Shown: positions 53,338 to 64,000 of the stretch, one piece after another
Layout: every line of letters begins with the position of its first letter
Numbering within the stretch: the stretch's first letter is position 1
DNA from: Chrysomallon squamiferum
Taxonomy: Eukaryota; Mollusca; Gastropoda; Neomphalida; Peltospiridae
Direction of reading: 5' to 3'
DNA length: 64,000 bases
NCBI GenBank assembly: GCA_012295275.1
Contig: CM022669.1
Span: forward strand, 6,899,989 to 6,963,988
Translations under genes and position numbers: made by a program
Notes under the pieces: model-generated
Told to the model about the DNA's origin: nothing
Seen by the model: only the letters and a program-made list of their open reading frames with translations
Databases searched by the model: none

Positions 53338-53899
53338 TCATATGGTTCACTCCTCATTGTATAATACGTGTGGCATGTAATGATTGGTTGAATATTTGAT
53401 ATATTTGACAATCATGTCTTTTGCCAGTTTGCATTCAAAAGAAATACAAAAAAAAAAAAAAAAAAAAATTGGTGAAATTACTCTATTGTGATGTTACTTT
53501 TTATTATACAAATATTACAATGTTAGAGTAAACATACAGGGGCAATAACCATTGTCACCTTACATTAAACAAGAGTTATTGTTCTTACTGACATGCGCAT
53601 TACCGTTCGGGTGCACTTGTTATCCAAGCTGTAGTACGGCAAATGATATGAAAAAAAAAAAACAAGCACTCATTTATGCCGACAAGAAAATAAGTTTCGT
53701 TTGGTTCTAGTTCCTATGGTAAGTAGGTCACCAGGTTTGACTGTCTGATACATAAACGACCGTCCAACGTGCAATGTGGGGCATAAAGCCGCGTACGCGA
53801 TAAAGGGTCTCGCGCCCTACACCTTGCACAGACTGAAAGGGTTCGGGCATTATCGGTCACGATCTACATTCTAGCCCCATTTCCTACACATTGCACGTT
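53338..53899 (-). repeat. Right inverted terminal repeat of the viral element
   Basis: Inverted partner of the left terminal repeat, with a poly-A insertion near 53447-53467. Its outer end has a 13-bp perfect stem, aacgtgcaatgtg (53766-53778) pairing with 53887-53899, which encloses a hairpin region of about 100 bp (53778-53878) edged by ggggc and gcccc. This is the more complete of the two ends. Confidence 0.88.
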
Positions 53900-54482
53900 T
53901 ATAACAAACCATAGGTAAATGTAAGAAATATAATTTTTAAAAGTAATTATATAATGTGGATTAGAATCAAATTTAGAATTTATACATAGGGGAATAATTT
54001 TACAGCATTTTCAATTTTCAAAATCACACTTTAAATACAGATCGGTGGTATATACAGCAAAACAAATAATGATAATTAAATTTTCAAAGTTTTGTCATTA
54101 AATCTGAATAAAGTTGTATTTTTTCCATTCAATTTATTATGTTTTGATGATTATTATTTTAAATAATTTTATATATATCCGACTTTAAAAAGTGTTGGTT
54201 AAAAAAATTAAAATATGTTACAAGACCTTTTTTCACCAAGATGCAAGGAAATAAACTGAAATTTAATAGCAGATAGAATTTAAATTATTTTATTTTTATT
54301 TTATTTTATTTTGTTGTTGCTGTCGTTTTCAATATGGCCAACCACTGACAAGATTTATTTTGCTTAAGCACACATATAAACAATTTCAGACACAATTAAA
54401 TTTTTAATTTACAATAAAATTAAATAACACAGAAATGATTCTTAAAATCTTTATTGTTGTCATCACAATATAAAAAAAAAAA

Positions 54483-54513
<31 letters not shown>

Positions 54514-55251
54514 AGTAATAATAATTGTAGAATTAATAAACATGATTTTAATTGGTTTTACATGTTGATCTAATGGGCAGTGTGCTAAAAATAGCATAAA
54601 GTTTATATGTAACTGAAATACAGAAAATAAAAATACTGATTTGCAGGAAGTAAATAGTTTGGTTTTCATTTTATTTCAACTATATTTCAGTGGATAATAT
54701 TGATACCACAAAAGTCCAATTTACATATTCATAATTACACATTTTCTAACATATCTGTGAAAAATACTGAATTTTATTCAACTTAATAACATCTCTGGTT
54801 TTGCGGATGTATGAAAAATATGAATAAATTTATTTGAATAAAAAAATATGTAACAAATAATTAAAAAGTATATCACTGAGGACATGAAAAGAAAAAAAGG
54901 CAATAATGAATAGAGGAACAAAATGTTGTCAAGTACCATGTAACAGAAATTTATTTTCCTTTCAAAGAAAATTAAAACCTTTTAATAAATGAAATACTTG
55001 CTTGTGCAAATGAGAAGATAACTCCAATGTATATTTCTGAATTATCTAACCAGTTGCTGTGACAATATTTATTTACAACAGATTTATGTATATTTTGATC
55101 AAAAAGACATCTGCAGAAAATTATCACTATTACAAAGGAAGAAAATAAAAATGACCCTCCCAAAAAAAAAAAAGAAAGGTGCAGTTATACAATTATTATA
55201 TACATATTTTTAACATCATTTATCAATAAATATGTCCACAGTTAGTTAGTT
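53900..55251. other. Host DNA between the viral element and the sorting nexin gene
   Basis: Contains the right copy of the flanking direct repeat (54035-54205), an AAT triplet tract (54484-54530) and AT-rich sequence. The right half probably holds the 3' UTR of the sorting nexin, with minus-strand AATAAA hexamers. No further gene was seen. Confidence 0.5.
54035..54205 (+). repeat. Right copy of the direct repeat flanking the viral element
   Basis: Matches 48355-48540 in the same orientation, including caaagttttgtcattaaatc, ttttgatgattatt-like sequence and tttatatatat. Confidence 0.7.
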
Positions 55252-58200
55252 TTATGCTATGGCTTTAGCTTCTGGCAAAAAGGCTTCCCAGTACTTGATT
55301 AACTGAAAGTAAAAAAACAAATTCAAAAATTAGAAAAATTAGAAACTTCAGTTATTTAAAGAATTTATTTAAAGATACAAATTTATTAACTGCTTTTTAA
55401 ACAAAAATAAAAAATTTCACAGGCTTTCATTTAGATTAAATGTTCCAATTATATGTTGTTTTATTTTATTTTGTGGGGGAGCAGTGGCAATGTTTTTTGG
55501 GGGGGTTAACATTTAGTTTTTATTTATTTAATTTTTTATTATTTTTATTTTGTTGCTGTAGATCTTTTTTTTTTGGTTTTTATTTTTTTTCCCCCTCAGT
55601 TTCCCCCTTTTTAAATGGGTGTCAAAAATTTACTTTATACTTATTTAGTTCTTTTATATATTAACAGAATTGCCTATAAGATTTTATTTTCTTAATTTTC
55701 ACAGAGTTTTTAATGTTTGATATATTCACCTTCTGCTGACTTTCCATGAACGCTTCCAAATAGGCAATGACACTGTTTTTAAAGTCAATCACACGATACT
55801 TCTCAAACCTTGCAATCTCCTTTCTTATAGTACCAGAAATCTTCTCAAACTCATCCTGACCTTTGTCCACTTTCTGCTCCCACTGAAGAATTAAAAAACA
55901 AAATCATTTTCAAAATTAATCATCAAAAATTTAAGGAAAAGTTTACCCAATAAATTGTTTAGTTTATTTATCTGACTTATAAATGTTAATTTTCTCGTCC
56001 TGAAATATTTTGTTTTGTTCTTTATTATTTACAAAATATTTTTTTTTATATATATATTTCTTTTGGGGTGTTGTCAGGTTTTGAAACTTTTAATTAAAAT
56101 TATTCTTTCAAAATAAAATGTAATGGATGAAATGACTATATTAATATCTTATTAAAAAAAAAAAAAATACGAACTAAAAAAAAAAATGTACATACCCACC
56201 CAAAAAGAACCCTCTATAATAAAACAATATAGTTTTAAATTTAAATACCAAAAATTCTTCCAAAAATTGCAAAATTAATAAATATAGAAAAAAGTCATCC
56301 TTAATACAATAAATCTATAAAAAATAAAAAATAAAATTCTGTAATTTGAAAAATGTACCAAAAAACCCCATCTCTTCAATTAATAAATCTAAAAAACAGT
56401 TCAACAAATCTAAAAAAAACGATCTCTTTAATACAATAAATCTACATAATAAAGCTACAATAATTTGAATAAATGCACCAAAAAATTGCAATTTCTTTAA
56501 AATAACAAATCTGTTTTAAAAAGTAACCTATTTAACAACAGAAGCACTGTGTAAAATAACAAACCTCAGTAATTTCTTGTTGTGCCTGTTGAATTTTGTC
56601 AGACTTGTGTTGAAGCTCCAGTTTTGCTTTCACTTCTCGTTTCTTTGCCAGCATTGTCTCTGCCTCTTTCCAGTTTTTGTAGATTTTAACACGGTCATGA
56701 AACACCTCCTGTGTTTAACACACACAACATATATCTTAATGAGCTTTGCAACATTATTGGTAGTAGTAGCAGTAATACAAGTAGTAGTAATGATAGTAGT
56801 AATGTACCAGTGGCTATAGTGGTGGTAGTAGTAGTTCTGACAGTAATAGAGGTACAGTAGTAGAGATAGTAATTGTAATAACAGCAATAGTACTGGTAGT
56901 AGTAGTGGTGGTGGTATAATAGTAGTTGAAACAGAAGTAATAGTAGAAGTGTACTAGTTGTAGTAATGGTAATAGTAGTAGCAGCAACAATATTCACAAT
57001 AATACTACTATTGTTACGGCTTTATTATTTGTGACAATGTTGGAAGAAAACAGAGCAAATGCACAGCAATGACAGAGAAAAATGGTGACACCAGACATTC
57101 TTTTAACTGTATTCTTTGGTGATTTAACATTTCATTATTATTTAAGATTGGCCAGCAAAAAACAAAATCAAAAAAAAAGAAAGAAAATAGCCTAAATGAC
57201 ATCTTGAAAGCACATAATTTACTTATTTTCATCATCATGAAAGCACATTAAAGTACTCCATTGAGACTTGTCCTAGAGAAAAGCTTGTTTGATATTATCA
57301 AAAGACTGTAATGAAATACAAAAGACAGTGATAAATAAACACATACTTTGACTGCACCAAGCAGGGAAACGTAGTCTTTCATCAGTTCGGCCATGGTGAA
57401 GAAGTCCATGTCAGCCTGCTCTTTGTGCAGCTGTTCTATCTTCTCCTCCGTCTCTGCCAGCTGTGACAGCGCGCGTGACAGCGCTGTGTGCTCCTCCACG
57501 CTGCCCAGCATCGCCGCACTCTTGGCAAACACGGCAGTAGACTGACTCAAATCTGTAACAGTTCAAAACTTTGTGAGTTGTATGTCACATTTAACATATG
57601 GAAGGATTGATAAAATAAATAAAGAAAGAAAGAAAGAAAGAAAGAAAGTAATAAATAAATAAAGAAAAGAAAAAATGTAAAATAAAAAGTGAAATTAAAT
57701 TAAATTAAGTAACTAATAAAATCAAAATGTTTAATAAAATAATAAAAAATGATAATAATAATGATGATGATGATAATGAGAACTGTAATGATGATAATAA
57801 CTACAGCAATAACAACAATAAAAATAACTAACAATAATAACAATAATAATAATAATAATAATATTGTGAAGCATTTCACCTCGTCTGTGCATGGACAAGG
57901 CTTCAACGCTAGCATGCAGTTTGCGTAGCTGCTGATCCAGAGCTTCAATTTGCTGTTGTTTTTCCTCAAACCACTGAAAACAAAACAATTGTTTTTAAAA
58001 CCAAAGTAATAAATTAATTCAGAAAGAATTAGGAATAATTAAATATCAACCATTATTTTAGCACCGAAATTAATATTTAAATATAGCAATGAATAATTAC
58101 TGTACAAGTAAAATGTAATCTGTACATTATACTCTTGAAATAATGAATTTAAAATGCTAAATATTCACAATTTTACTCATCTCTTAATATTATGTAATTT

Positions 58201-59681
58201 AAAAATTGTAAAAAATTAAAATTTAGAATATTCTAGAACAGTAAATTTAAATCAAAATGGTTAGAGCAGCACATAATTTTAACAATTATTTTTCACCGAA
58301 TATTGTAAAATTCAGGATTTCTATTTTTTCACATTTGCATGTATCATTAAAAAATGTACACTTTGACAAATAAGATTTATAACTAGATTTAAACTGAAAT
58401 TTCTTACAAAGACACACAGATACATGAATACATCCTAGCTAGCAAGACTTATACAGAAACAGTATTTTATTTAGCATTTACTCATTTTCATAATATTTAT
58501 TAATTTTTAACGAAAAAACAAAAGAATATATAAATCAGTGCATGCCCAGTGTACACAAATGAGCCCATTTATTTAAAATTATTAATTATTTTTTAAATTA
58601 TTTTAATAATTAACAAACAAAAAGTCAGTCTAATATAATGGTTTTTGTTACAACACCAGCTTGTTTGGTTTTCTTTTCACAGATCAGCAAACATGCCAAC
58701 AAAATAAATTTATAAAATAAAAACAACTGAAAACTAAAAATTATAAATTATGAAACAAAATTTAAAGATAAAATTAAAATTAATAATAACTGAATTAAAT
58801 TAAAATTTTATGAATTTAAAATTAAAATGTTATAAAAATAAAAACATTAAAGATAAACAAATAGTAAAGAAAAGTTTATGCAAACAGCAAAAACAACAGA
58901 AAAAAATATATATCTTGTGGAGGAACACACAAATTAACTTGTCAAATAAAATGATAAATGGTTAATATAAAAATGTCTGTTTGAAATCATTACAAGTTCA
59001 AAACTTGCAATAAAGTATAAAGACCAAATTAAATAAATTATATAATTTAAAAGATTAATATTGAACAAAGTTCCAAATAAAATATTTAAATAATTATAAT
59101 AATAAATACATGATACAAAATTACCTAACTGTGTATGTGTTTGATTTGATTTGATTTGATTTTGTTTTTTTTAAACAGCAGCCTGTTTTAATATTCATTT
59201 TCATCAAGCATTTTATTTTATTTATTTTATATATATATAAATATATGAGAAAAAACTAAGCTATAAATTTTTTTTAAATAGAAACAAACATTTTCCATTA
59301 AAAATGAAATTACGAAATTAATGCCAACTGATCAAAAGTAATGTTTAGTAATTTTAGAAATAAAAAATAAAAATAACAACACTTAGTTTGAAATTAAAAC
59401 CACTGATAAACATGGATTATGAAATCAAAATATACAAATTAACATAACAAAAACATCCTAAAACTTAAAATCATGATTCAAGCTCAAATATTAATCGAAT
59501 TTTAACAATTATTATTAAAAAAAAAACAAAAAAAAAAACAGTGTTAACAACTACATATTTAAAGCCAGTTTTCTTAATCTTATACGTTAATTTATTAAGT
59601 AAATAAATAAATAAATAAATGTTTCTAACAAATAATAATTTAAAAAAGAAAATTCAAATAAAAATCATAGGAAAACTTTTA

Positions 59682-59742
<61 letters not shown>

Positions 59743-60474
59743 GTTATTAAAAAGAAATCCTTGAAAACATTTTGGATTTTGTAACAGCATAATAAAATAT
59801 TAATTTTACACATATCTTGATTATATTGTATACATTTTTTACTTCAGCATTACACTGAACAGAAAGGTAATAAATTTAAATATATGCTACCAAACTGTGA
59901 ATAAGAACAAGCTAAAAATATGAAACAGACTTCTATCCCTCATCCCCCCCAAAAAAAATCAACTTCATCCAACCAATATACTGAATAAAGATTAAAACAA
60001 AATCAAAATCAAAATTACTGACCAAGTACTGAAAATATTTTTATCTAAAACAATTTGTCAGGACTTCTTTACATCACAATAAAATGGATTTTTTGCAATT
60101 GCTTTACGATTTTATCAGTTCATATATTTTGAAATATGTTTTATTTGAAAGATGAAATTAATTTTTATTCAGTATATTTTACCCATGCTAGATACTAGTT
60201 TCACTCCTGTCACTGAGTAACATTGTCTTGCATGTTAGAATTAAAAAAAATATTACAGTAGATCAGTAAATAAACAAACATTTGTTATTTTTACTCTTTC
60301 CTCCGTTTTTAATTACCTTTTTTTGTTCCTGTGTGTATGTTCCTGTAGATGTATGTTTATCTGTGTGTTGATTTTCAATCTTATTTATTTTCAACTGACA
60401 TTAATTAAAATTTATTATTATTAAAGATGATTTATTATTATTATTATTACATTATTATTATGATTATGATTATG

Positions 60475-60533
<59 letters not shown>

Positions 60534-61036
60534 CAAACTTGCATTTAAACTCAATTTTGAAGAAGAGGGTTTCCTTAGAAAATGCTTTTAAAACCAATAA
60601 TAAAACTTTTAACAATAATAACAATAACAATAACAACATTATAATAATAATAATAATAATAAAAGCAGTAACAATAACTGTATATTCATGCAGCTAATGT
60701 TTACAATGAACAAGCTATATTTACTAACACAAAAATGAACCAAAATAATAATAGGAAACAAAAACCTATTATCAGGGCTGGAGAAACATAAATTAATTTT
60801 TGCTGCTTTAAATAAAAGTTATTTTCTGTCACTAGTTTATAGCAGAGTTTTCTTTACTTCTCATTTTGTTTATTTGGAAATTTAAAGAAAAAGAAAAGAA
60901 AGAAGAAATATTTCTCAAATGTTAGTCACAAATTTGTTAAATAATAAATCAAGGACAAAGAGTGACTGTTTTTAATTGGGTTACTTTTTTTTCTTTTTTT
61001 TTTTTTTTTTTAATTTATAATTTATCTATTTATTTA

Positions 61037-61074
<38 letters not shown>

Positions 61075-61266
61075 CAAACATTTTTATTTTCTTTATTTTT
61101 TTTTGATATCTTTTCTTTCTTATATTTTTTTCCCCAAAAATATTTTTAGAAGTTGGTATCACTTTTTATTTTTCTCCTTAAATAAAAATACATAATGATT
61201 CAAAATTAATACATTTTTCATTTTTAAATTTAAAAATTGTATTTCCCCACCCCTGACCTAGGATTA

Positions 61267-61302
<36 letters not shown>

Positions 61303-63819
61303 ATTTTTAAAAATAATAATTATAATAATAATAACAACAATAAAAATAATAAATAAATAAACAACTCATTCGGATACTGTCAAAATTACCTGCACGTCAT
61401 AGTTCCACTGGTCAGAGTCAGAAGGGGACCGAGGAACGATTGAGCAAAAATAAGTATGGAAATAAGCACCTAGTCGCTGTAGATATTAACATGCACTGAG
61501 TAAATAGTACACCTACATTCACTTATAACAACGAATTGCTACCGCTAAACAATTTCTTAACTGTTTTCAGTTTTAACAACAAAAGATAATTTTGAAATAC
61601 AAACATTTTTTTTGTACGATATTTCTGAATGTAATGATTATAACTAGAGAAACATTATTTTAAATTATTTATTTATTTATTAAAATTGAAAAAGATTTAG
61701 AAAAACAGAAAAAAAAAAAAAAAAAAAAAAAACATTTTGTATCATCATTAAATATTTATATTAAAAAATATGAACTTTGTTTTCATAATCAATCAAGTTA
61801 CATATTAATTTAAAATTATAATAGTAGTAATAGTAATTTTAAAAAGTAATAGCATATCAACAGGAAAGTTTTTTTGCAAAATAGTTTTAGAACATAAATG
61901 ACATTAATATTGAAATTAATCAAAAGATAAGTTATTTTAAATAAACAGGTTTTTCTGGAGGTTTTCCCAAATGTTGAAATAAAAAAATTAAAAATAATAA
62001 TAATAAAGAAAGAAAGGCAAACTAAAGTTTCACAAAAATAGATATTTAAATTTAAACAGTAATAAAAACACTTTTTGTTTTTTCATTTATTTTTAATTTT
62101 TTTAGTCTAGACATCATATCATGTCAGGACAAAAAATAAGTTATGGATAGTCAAACAAAACATTTATTTTGTTTTTTAACAGGCACATATATCTTCAGAA
62201 ACAAAACAATAGTAAAATAATAGTTAGGTTATTGTGTTATTTATCTGAATGGTACATATGTCTTCTAAAACTATTTCAAATGATTAAATAATTGAACAAA
62301 TACAAATAAAATATTTAATTTGTACCATGAAATTTAAAAATTATTATACAAAAATGACACTTGTATCTAAAAATAATTTTAGTATCAAAAAAAATTAAGT
62401 GAAGAATTTTTAATAAATTCAGAACTGTGCTAAAGGAATTATTGTTTCAACTGTTAAATGATATCAGTAAATGATATAAATCTTCTACACAAAATAAATA
62501 TTTATTAATGAAGAATCATACATTTGAAAGCCTTGTTAAAGTCACAAAATCCATAAAATTTCAACATCACATCATGCTGTATTTTTTAGAAACAACAGAA
62601 ATGACAACCAGGTACCAGCTTTGAAAAAATTGCAAGAACATTTTTTGATGATTCTTAATTTCTCAATCAAAATAGCAAACAAGTGGATTAACGGAACTGT
62701 TTTTAACAATGACATTCACTTTTACATTTTGATGAATTAAGTGACTTTGATAAGGTTTTCTTGTTGTATATGCAAATAAATAAAACAGGTAACAGATGTG
62801 TTTTATTAAGTGAAATGTGTTTAATTTTAAACAGCATTAATCTGGACAACATTTGTGTACATGCATGCCCCTGAATCTGAGTAACAAATTAAAAGATTTA
62901 AATTTTGATGCAGATAATATATTATTAAAATTGATTTAATAATTAAAAAAATATAGAAAAGCCATATTACTGAAATTTTGTTTTCAAACTACAGCTTGGG
63001 ATTAAATGCTGAATTATGAATTTGATTGATTACAGTCCAAATTATATTTGAAGAGTTTTTTTCCCTTGCATTGTATTTTTCTGTAATAAATAATTAATAT
63101 ATAACTGAAATTTTTAAAATATACTGAATTGTTAGGGATCTGGTTCTTTCTTTTTTTCTTCTTTCTTTTATTTTTTTTATTTTGTTTTTAAATACTTCAG
63201 ATTGCAGTAAGTTAAATATTTATTTTTGTGTTATTTATTATTAAATTATATTCTGACCTTTAATTTAACTGATAATGCCAATAATTTTTAACTTTTTATT
63301 TAAAATTAATTTTAAACATAGATTATAAACTTATAATAAATTTGCTTAAAAAAATTACAACAAATGAATAAAATTCAAATTTGAACTAAATAACCCAAAG
63401 TTCTGAATCATGTTGCTGTTCCTTATTCTTTACTTTTTTTTTTTTTTTTTTTCAAAATTCATAAAACTATTCCAAATATAAAAATATATACAATTTTTTA
63501 AATCTTGAGTATACATATATATATTTATTTATTTATTTAATTATTTATATTTCAAACAAAACTGACATTTTAAAAAAAAAAAAAAAAAAAAATGGAATTA
63601 TTTATATAGCTTAATTTTAAACGTACCTCATCATTTTCATCCATTTTGAATGTGATTTTCTCTACAGCATCGCCAACCTTGTGAAACAACCTCATCATAC
63701 CGGCACCGCTGAGTGCCGATGTACTCGTAGATCTGGGCAGTTCTCCTTCTCGTTCAAGAAACTCCTGAACGTCAGGATCAGTCCTTAATACAGGATGTTG
63801 TATGGTCCTTCTTAAATAC
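55252..63819 (-). CDS. SNX2: Sorting nexin, SNX1/SNX2 type (3' part, 7 exons)
   Basis: Minus-strand exons: 63819-63627, 61407-61390 (microexon), 57973-57880, 57552-57347, 56708-56565, 55882-55730 and 55302-55252 (stop). Phases fit throughout, giving 285 residues after a split codon. The first exon holds the linker after the PX domain ([10 protein letters not shown], then [10 protein letters not shown], the amphipathic helix region). The rest is the BAR domain: [58 protein letters not shown] and the end [17 protein letters not shown]1/SNX2 dimerise through BAR domains and, with SNX5/6, form the membrane-tubulating part of the retromer-linked ESCPE-1 coat on endosomes. [15 protein letters not shown] and FAKSAAMLG favour SNX2, but invertebrates usually have one SNX1/2 gene, so the symbol is tentative. 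The N terminus and PX domain lie beyond the right edge. Confidence 0.93.
56755..57000. repeat. Degenerate (AGT) triplet tract in SNX intron
   Basis: Imperfect agt/aat triplets over about 240 bp in the intron before the exon 56708-56565. It gives spurious Val/Leu/Thr frames. Confidence 0.8.
57613..57865. repeat. (GAAA)n and (AAT)/(GAT) tracts in SNX intron
   Basis: A gaaa tetranucleotide run (57624-57648) and then degenerate aat, gat and aac triplets up to the exon at 57880. Confidence 0.85.
57974..61389 (-). other. Large AT-rich SNX intron
   Basis: About 3.4 kb without a coding signal: AT-rich sequence, ATT tracts at 59682-59742 and 60478-60530, an AT dinucleotide tract (61040-61070) and a poly-A run (61270-61302). 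It separates the probable microexon from the next BAR-domain exon. Confidence 0.6.
61408..63626 (-). other. AT-rich SNX intron upstream of the microexon
   Basis: About 2.2 kb of AT-rich DNA with poly-A/T runs (61710-61731, 63434-63452, 63573-63592). Immediately before the microexon, in sense orientation, is an unusually C/T-rich polypyrimidine stretch (cgttcctcggtccccttctg). Confidence 0.6.
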
Positions 63820-64000
63820 CTGTCAAAAAAAAAATAATAATAATAATTTAAAAAACACCATAATGTTAAATTATGTTTTTAAAAAGTACCTGAAAACTAG
63901 TTTTGTATTTTTCACAAACACACACAGATATAAATACATATTGTGCAGATGCCTCCAGTACGTTGAGGTCTCTCATAATCTTATTCAGAAATACTAAGTT

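Larger units (their letters stand above)
49079..53899. mobile_element. Endogenous parvovirus/densovirus-like element
   Basis: About 4.8 kb bounded by inverted terminal repeats of about 0.57 kb, a size and architecture that fit the family Parvoviridae, especially densoviruses. Both ends carry a palindrome-edged hairpin region of about 100 bp. Between the repeats, plus-strand coding remnants include a replication protein with an HUH-like region and an SF3 helicase. Frames are interrupted by stops, shifts and an inserted poly-A run (about 51415-51440), so the element cannot encode its full set of proteins. Base composition inside is visibly less AT-rich than the host flanks. There is no sign of a DNA polymerase, transposase or integrase. 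The outer left edge lacks the outermost stem, so the left end is slightly truncated. Confidence 0.88.

Noticed and set aside
52306-53350. Minus-strand open frames within the viral element (52306-52578, 52846-53172, 53156-53350)
   Set aside because: They are antisense to the helicase and its upstream region. No motif supports an ambisense gene there.
63937-64000. Coding-like minus-strand stretch at the right edge (MRDLNVLEASAQ)
   Set aside because: It does not match the end of the SNX PX domain expected before the exon at 63819, and its junction phase does not fit. It may be part of a repeat cut by the window edge.

Overview
This is a eukaryotic (animal) genomic window, strongly AT-rich, with spliced genes, GT-AG introns and very many microsatellites. 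The gene families (LRRC74-like, OvoA-C-terminal-like methyltransferase, CCDC171, sorting nexin SNX1/SNX2, a hedgehog-type Hint exon, a divergent orphan GPCR) suggest an invertebrate metazoan. The repeat texture and recurring short motifs such as gggcataactc make a mollusc or other lophotrochozoan the best guess, which is an inference and not proven.

Layout. Positions 352-4097, minus strand: seven exons of an LRRC74-like leucine-rich-repeat gene that runs off the left edge. Behind its acidic exon lies a 21-bp minisatellite (about 4190-4870). Positions 4940-13466: mostly microsatellites and AT-rich DNA, with no gene I can support. Positions 13467-16309, minus: a complete four-exon, 294-aa gene for a SAM methyltransferase that resembles the C-terminal methyltransferase domain of the ovothiol enzyme OvoA, with an N-terminal membrane segment. 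Positions 16310-16850: a shared divergent promoter region. Positions 17851-34863, plus: a complete CCDC171 orthologue with 31 coding exons and 1354 aa (the summed exon length keeps frame). Position 39743-39849, minus: a lone exon ending a hedgehog-type Hint domain, lying between two inverted repeat arms. Positions 42650-48900: a tandem duplication containing a decayed and an intact copy of a divergent seven-transmembrane receptor, plus a third copy of the 3' flank only. Positions 49079-53899: an endogenous parvovirus/densovirus-like element with inverted terminal repeats of about 0.57 kb, a broken replication protein (HUH-like region and SF3 helicase) and other broken ORFs. Positions 55252-63819, minus: the 3' two-thirds of an SNX1/SNX2 sorting nexin, including a probable 18-nt microexon.

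The genes do not form a pathway. The most interesting object is the viral element. Its terminal hairpins lie in the same orientation at both ends (flip/flop configuration), its helicase frame is still open, and its replication gene lies at the distal end of the transcription direction, after an unrecognised ORF block. This is not the usual parvoviral order.
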